Shown one piece after another: positions 6,579-9,669 of a stretch of DNA of 9,669 nucleotides. Origin of the DNA: an uncultured Collinsella sp. Lineage in GTDB: Bacteria > Actinomycetota > Coriobacteriia > Coriobacteriales > Coriobacteriaceae. Below the pieces are notes generated by a model that saw nothing but the letters and a program-made list of their open reading frames with translations, was not told where the DNA came from and ran no database searches. The position numbers and the translations under genes are program-made. Numbering within the stretch: position 1 is the stretch's first letter; each line of letters starts with the position of its first letter. The DNA lies in assembly GCA_900544465.1 (NCBI GenBank), contig UQVT01000062.1, positions 1-9,669 of the forward strand. The letters are read 5' to 3'.

Positions 6579-9293
6579 ATGGCAAAAGTCCGTGTGTCCA
6601 CCCTGGCCAAAGAGTTCGGCATGACCTCCAAGGAACTGATGGGTCATCTCGCCGATATGAAGATTCCCGCTAAGTCCGCTTCCTCCACCTTGGAGGACGC
6701 CTATGTCGCCATGGTCCGCAAGCAGCTCGCCTCGGTGATCGAGGCCCGCGCCCAGGAAGTCGAGGCCGCCAAGCAGGCCGAGGAGCAGGCAGCTGCCGCC
6801 GAGGAGGCCGCACGCGCTGCCGAGGCCGAGCGCGAGCGCATCGCCGCCGAGAAGGCCCGCGAGGAGGAGCGCCGCCAGTTTGCCGCAGCCCAGGCTGCCG
6901 AGGAGGCTGCCCGCGCCGAGGCCGAGGCCAAGAAGAAAGCCGAGCAGGAGCGCCTTGCCCGCGAGAAGGAGGAGGCTGCCCGCGAGGCCCAGCGCCGCGC
7001 CGTTCCCGCTTCCGACTCCGGTTCCCGCTTCCGTTCGCTGCTCGACCAGATCGCCGCACAGGAGACCGTGCTCAAGGAGAAGAAGGACGCCGAGGACAAG
7101 GCCAAGGCCGAGCGCGCCGCCGAGCGCGGTAACCGTCGTGGCGGCAACAACGACCGCCGCGGTGGCCGTCGTAACGATCGCAACGCCTCCGACAACAATT
7201 CCGATCGCAACGCCTCCGAGAGCCGTCCGCACAGCCATCGCACCAACGCCAGCAACAACGTCGCTGCCGGCATGGACTTCCCCAACCCCGATAAGCAGGG
7301 CAAGGGCAAGAAGCGCAAGGGCGGTCACAACAACGAAGAGGACCACTACAGCCGCATGGCTCGCGAGGCCGAGGAGTACAGCCGCGAGAAGGTGCTCGAG
7401 GAGGCTCGTGCTGCCGTCGAGGAGGCCTCTCGCGAGTCCACCGGTCGCCGCAAGAAGCGCAAGGAGAAGCGCGAGCGCGAGGCTGCCAAGGCTCAGGAGG
7501 AGCGCAAGATAGAGGAGGCGCTGGCCCAGGGCGTGAACCCCGAGGACCTCGACGCCATCAAGGTCTCCCAGGGCGTTACCGTCCAGGAGCTTGCCGAGGC
7601 GCTCGACGTTCCGGCCAACGACATCATCAAGCGCCTGTTCCTGCTGGGTACGCCGCTCACCATGACGCAGTCCATGTCCGACGACCTCGTTGAGCTCGTT
7701 GCCGACGACCTGGGCCGTCAGATCAAGATCATCACCCCCGAGGAGGAGAACACCTTCTCGTTCTACGACGATCCCGCCGACCTTAAGCCGCGTGCCCCGG
7801 TCGTCACCGTCATGGGCCACGTCGACCACGGCAAGACGAGCCTGCTTGACGCCATCCGTCACACCGGCGTCGCTGCCGGCGAGGCGGGCGGCATTACGCA
7901 GGCCATCGGCGCTTCGCAGGTCATGATCAACGACCGCAAGATCACCTTTATCGATACCCCGGGTCACGCCACCTTTACGGCTATGCGTGCCCGTGGTGCC
8001 AAGGTGACCGACATCGTCATTCTGATCGTGGCTGCCGACGACGGCGTCATGCCCCAGACCGTCGAGTCGATCAACCACGCCAAGGCCGCCGGCGTACCCA
8101 TCGTCGTCGCCGTCAACAAGATCGATAAGCCGGGAGCCAACCCCGACCGTGTGCGTCAGGAGCTCACCGAGTACGGCGTCATCCCCGAGGAGTGGGGCGG
8201 ACAGAACATGTTCGTCAACATCTCGGCCAAGCAGAAGATCGGTATCGACGACCTTCTGGAGACCGTGCTGCTCCAGGCCGACGTGCTCGAGCTCAAGGCC
8301 AACCCGGACACCTTTGCCTCCGGCAACGTCCTCGAGGCCAAGCTCGACAAGGGCCGCGGCTCGGTTGCTACCGTGCTCGTGACCCGCGGTACCCTGCACG
8401 TGGGCGATACGCTGGTCGCCGGCCTTACCTATGGCCGCGTCCGTGCCATGCTCGACCCCAAGGGTCGTGCCGTCACCGAGGCCGGTCCCTCCGACGCCGT
8501 CGAGATTTTGGGCCTGCAGTCCGTGCCCAACGCCGGTGATGAGTTCCGCGTGTTCGAGGACGAGCGCGAGGCTCGTGCCCTGGCCGACGAGCGTTCGCTG
8601 AAGGCCCGTATCGAGGAGCAGAGCCGCGTCAAGCACGTCACGCTCGAGAACCTCTTCGAGACCATTGCCGACGCCGAGGTCAAGGAGCTCAACCTGATCA
8701 TCAAGGCCGACGTCCAGGGCTCTATCGAGGCTCTTCAGGACTCGCTCGACAAGATGGATCAGTCCGAGGTGCGCATCAACACGATTCACTCCGCGGTCGG
8801 CGCCATCAACGAGACCGACGTCGTCCTGGCCGACGCCTCTAACGCCATCATCATCGGCTTTGGCGTCCGTCCCGACGGTAAGGCCCGCTCCGCCGCCGAG
8901 CGCGAGGGCGTCGAGATCCGTTGCTACGACGTCATCTACAAGTGCCTCGAGGAGCTCGACGCTGCCCGTATCGGCATGCTCAAGCCCACCGAGGTCGAGG
9001 TCGCCACGGGTACCGCGACTGTCCTGGACACCTTCAAGGTGCCAAAAGTCGGTATCGCCGCCGGTGTCCGCGTCGAAGAGGGCGAGATCGCCGCGACCGA
9101 TTCCGTGCGCCTGGTGCGCGACGGCATCGTGGTCTTCAACGGCAAGATCGCCTCGATGCGCCACTACAAGGACGAGGCCAAGAGCCTCAAGAGCGGTTCC
9201 GAGGGCGGCATTGGCCTGGAGAACTTCCAGGACATCAAGCCCGGCGACCAGATCGAGGGTTACCGCATCGACCAGGTTGCCCGTACCGAGTAG
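6579..9293 (+). CDS. infB: translation initiation factor IF-2
   Basis: 904-aa GTPase that places fMet-tRNA on the 30S subunit and promotes 50S joining. An N-terminal IF2_N domain (1-50) is followed by a long Ala/Glu/Arg-rich helical linker (about 50-180), an Arg/Gly/Asn-rich disordered stretch (about 183-260), more charged helix, and a second IF2_N domain (about 329-390). The G domain has G1 GHVDHGKT (413-420), G2 GGITQAIGA with Ala442, G3 DTPGH (459-463), G4 NKID (513-516) and G5 SAK (549-551). Domains II and III and the C-terminal tRNA-binding domain (about 805-904) follow. Catalytic His463 is kept. Unusual: the TQHIGA histidine is Ala442. In the fMet-tRNA domain, positions usually Cys, Arg and Cys are V830, H862 and G876. 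The start follows AGGTGA (6567-6572). No convincing internal start for a short isoform is visible. The gene is intact and co-transcribed with nusA and rbfA. Confidence 0.97.
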   Translation: MAKVRVSTLAKEFGMTSKELMGHLADMKIPAKSASSTLEDAYVAMVRKQLASVIEARAQEVEAAKQAEEQAAAAEEAARAAEAERERIAAEKAREEERRQFAAAQAAEEAARAEAEAKKKAEQERLAREKEEAAREAQRRAVPASDSGSRFRSLLDQIAAQETVLKEKKDAEDKAKAERAAERGNRRGGNNDRRGGRRNDRNASDNNSDRNASESRPHSHRTNASNNVAAGMDFPNPDKQGKGKKRKGGHNNEEDHYSRMAREAEEYSREKVLEEARAAVEEASRESTGRRKKRKEKREREAAKAQEERKIEEALAQGVNPEDLDAIKVSQGVTVQELAEALDVPANDIIKRLFLLGTPLTMTQSMSDDLVELVADDLGRQIKIITPEEENTFSFYDDPADLKPRAPVVTVMGHVDHGKTSLLDAIRHTGVAAGEAGGITQAIGASQVMINDRKITFIDTPGHATFTAMRARGAKVTDIVILIVAADDGVMPQTVESINHAKAAGVPIVVAVNKIDKPGANPDRVRQELTEYGVIPEEWGGQNMFVNISAKQKIGIDDLLETVLLQADVLELKANPDTFASGNVLEAKLDKGRGSVATVLVTRGTLHVGDTLVAGLTYGRVRAMLDPKGRAVTEAGPSDAVEILGLQSVPNAGDEFRVFEDEREARALADERSLKARIEEQSRVKHVTLENLFETIADAEVKELNLIIKADVQGSIEALQDSLDKMDQSEVRINTIHSAVGAINETDVVLADASNAIIIGFGVRPDGKARSAAEREGVEIRCYDVIYKCLEELDAARIGMLKPTEVEVATGTATVLDTFKVPKVGIAAGVRVEEGEIAATDSVRLVRDGIVVFNGKIASMRHYKDEAKSLKSGSEGGIGLENFQDIKPGDQIEGYRIDQVARTE
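7175..7219 (+). repeat. 27-bp-period duplication inside infB
   Basis: The 18-mer CGATCGCAACGCCTCCGA occurs at 7175-7192 and 7202-7219, an in-frame 27-bp period. It encodes two DRNAS-type units (from D200 and D209) in the disordered linker of IF2. This looks like a recent tandem duplication, of the kind such linkers tolerate. Confidence 0.8.
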
Positions 9294-9304
9294 GGGGTAG
9301 CGCT

Positions 9305-9669
9305 ATGAAGCAAACGCAGGCAACCCGCCGTCTGGGCGAGCAGCTTCGCGAGAAGCTCGGTTATATCCTGCTCTTTGAGGTTTCCGATCCGCGTCTCGAC
9401 CTGGTTACTTTGACTGCGGTCGAGGTCGCGGTGGACCGTTCGTTCGCGCGTGTGTACGTGTCGTGCGATGCGAGCCGCTATGACGAGGTCATGGAGGCGC
9501 TCGCAAGCGCCAAGGGCCGTATTCGCAGCCTGTTGGCTCGCTCGCTCGATTGGCGTGTCACGCCCGAGCTCGATTTTCGCATCGATCGCTCGACCGATGA
9601 GGCCGAGCGCATCACGCGTGCGCTGGAAAACGTTCCCGCCACGCTTGCGATCGAAAAGGACGAGGACGG
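9305..9669 (+). CDS. rbfA: ribosome-binding factor A (3' end outside window)
   Basis: The first 121 codons of RbfA, a small KH-fold protein that binds the 30S subunit and helps 16S rRNA 5'-end maturation. The frame is open to the window edge. Visible family features are the N-terminal helix (ATRRLGEQLREKL), the DPR at 28-30 leading into the beta strand LVTLTAVEVAVDRSFARVYV, a helix (VMEALASAKGRIRSLLARSL) and the strand PELDFRIDRSTDEAERI. The family is usually about 115-135 aa, so little is missing. The ribosome binding site AGGGGGT (9292-9298) overlaps the infB stop codon, indicating translational coupling. Third codon positions carry more T and G than in infB, but nothing suggests foreign origin. 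Confidence 0.93.
   Translation, partial: MKQTQATRRLGEQLREKLGYILLFEVSDPRLDLVTLTAVEVAVDRSFARVYVSCDASRYDEVMEALASAKGRIRSLLARSLDWRVTPELDFRIDRSTDEAERITRALENVPATLAIEKDED

Noticed and set aside
6540..9164. 874-aa open frame on the minus strand opposite infB
   Set aside because: Antisense shadow of infB with repetitive composition; no domain and no plausible ribosome binding site. The same applies to 5213-6526 (opposite nusA) and 245-1234 (opposite guaB).

Overview
This is a chromosomal core-gene window from a high-GC bacterium whose codons mostly end in G or C. Gene content and protein character fit the Coriobacteriia (a Collinsella-like gut actinobacterium). That assignment is inferred from the style of LeuRS, NusA and IF2; there is no rRNA here to confirm it. 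All genes lie on the + strand. No mobile element, CRISPR array, tRNA or rRNA is visible.

Layout: (1) 1-136, a guaB leader with a weak candidate promoter and small inverted repeats. (2) 137-1648, guaB (IMP dehydrogenase), closed by a 15-bp-stem terminator. (3) 1741-1908, a candidate extended -10 promoter and a striking long hairpin (about 1763-1893) that would fill almost the whole leuS 5' UTR. (4) 1909-4485, leuS (leucyl-tRNA synthetase), closed by a terminator. (5) 4550-4743, a spacer with a good promoter candidate followed by a complete intrinsic terminator directly before the next operon. (6) 4744 to the window end, rimP-nusA-infB-rbfA, the classic ribosome-maturation, transcription-elongation and translation-initiation operon; rbfA runs off the edge. 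The ylxR and L7Ae-like genes often found between nusA and infB are absent.

The genes form three transcription units: GTP precursor synthesis, leucine charging, and an operon coupling transcription (NusA), 30S maturation (RimP, RbfA) and initiation (IF2). The genes are housekeeping; the points of interest are departures from the norm. GuaB is of the unusual Tritrichomonas foetus type, with the same residue numbering at every key site checked. The leuS leader is an uncharacterised long hairpin that is neither a T-box nor a leucine leader peptide. NusA carries a C-terminal CX9CX10CX2H zinc-finger-like tail. IF2 has lost several residues of its fMet-tRNA pocket and a conserved switch I histidine. 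A terminator sits between the promoter and rimP, suggesting attenuation, possibly NusA autoregulation.
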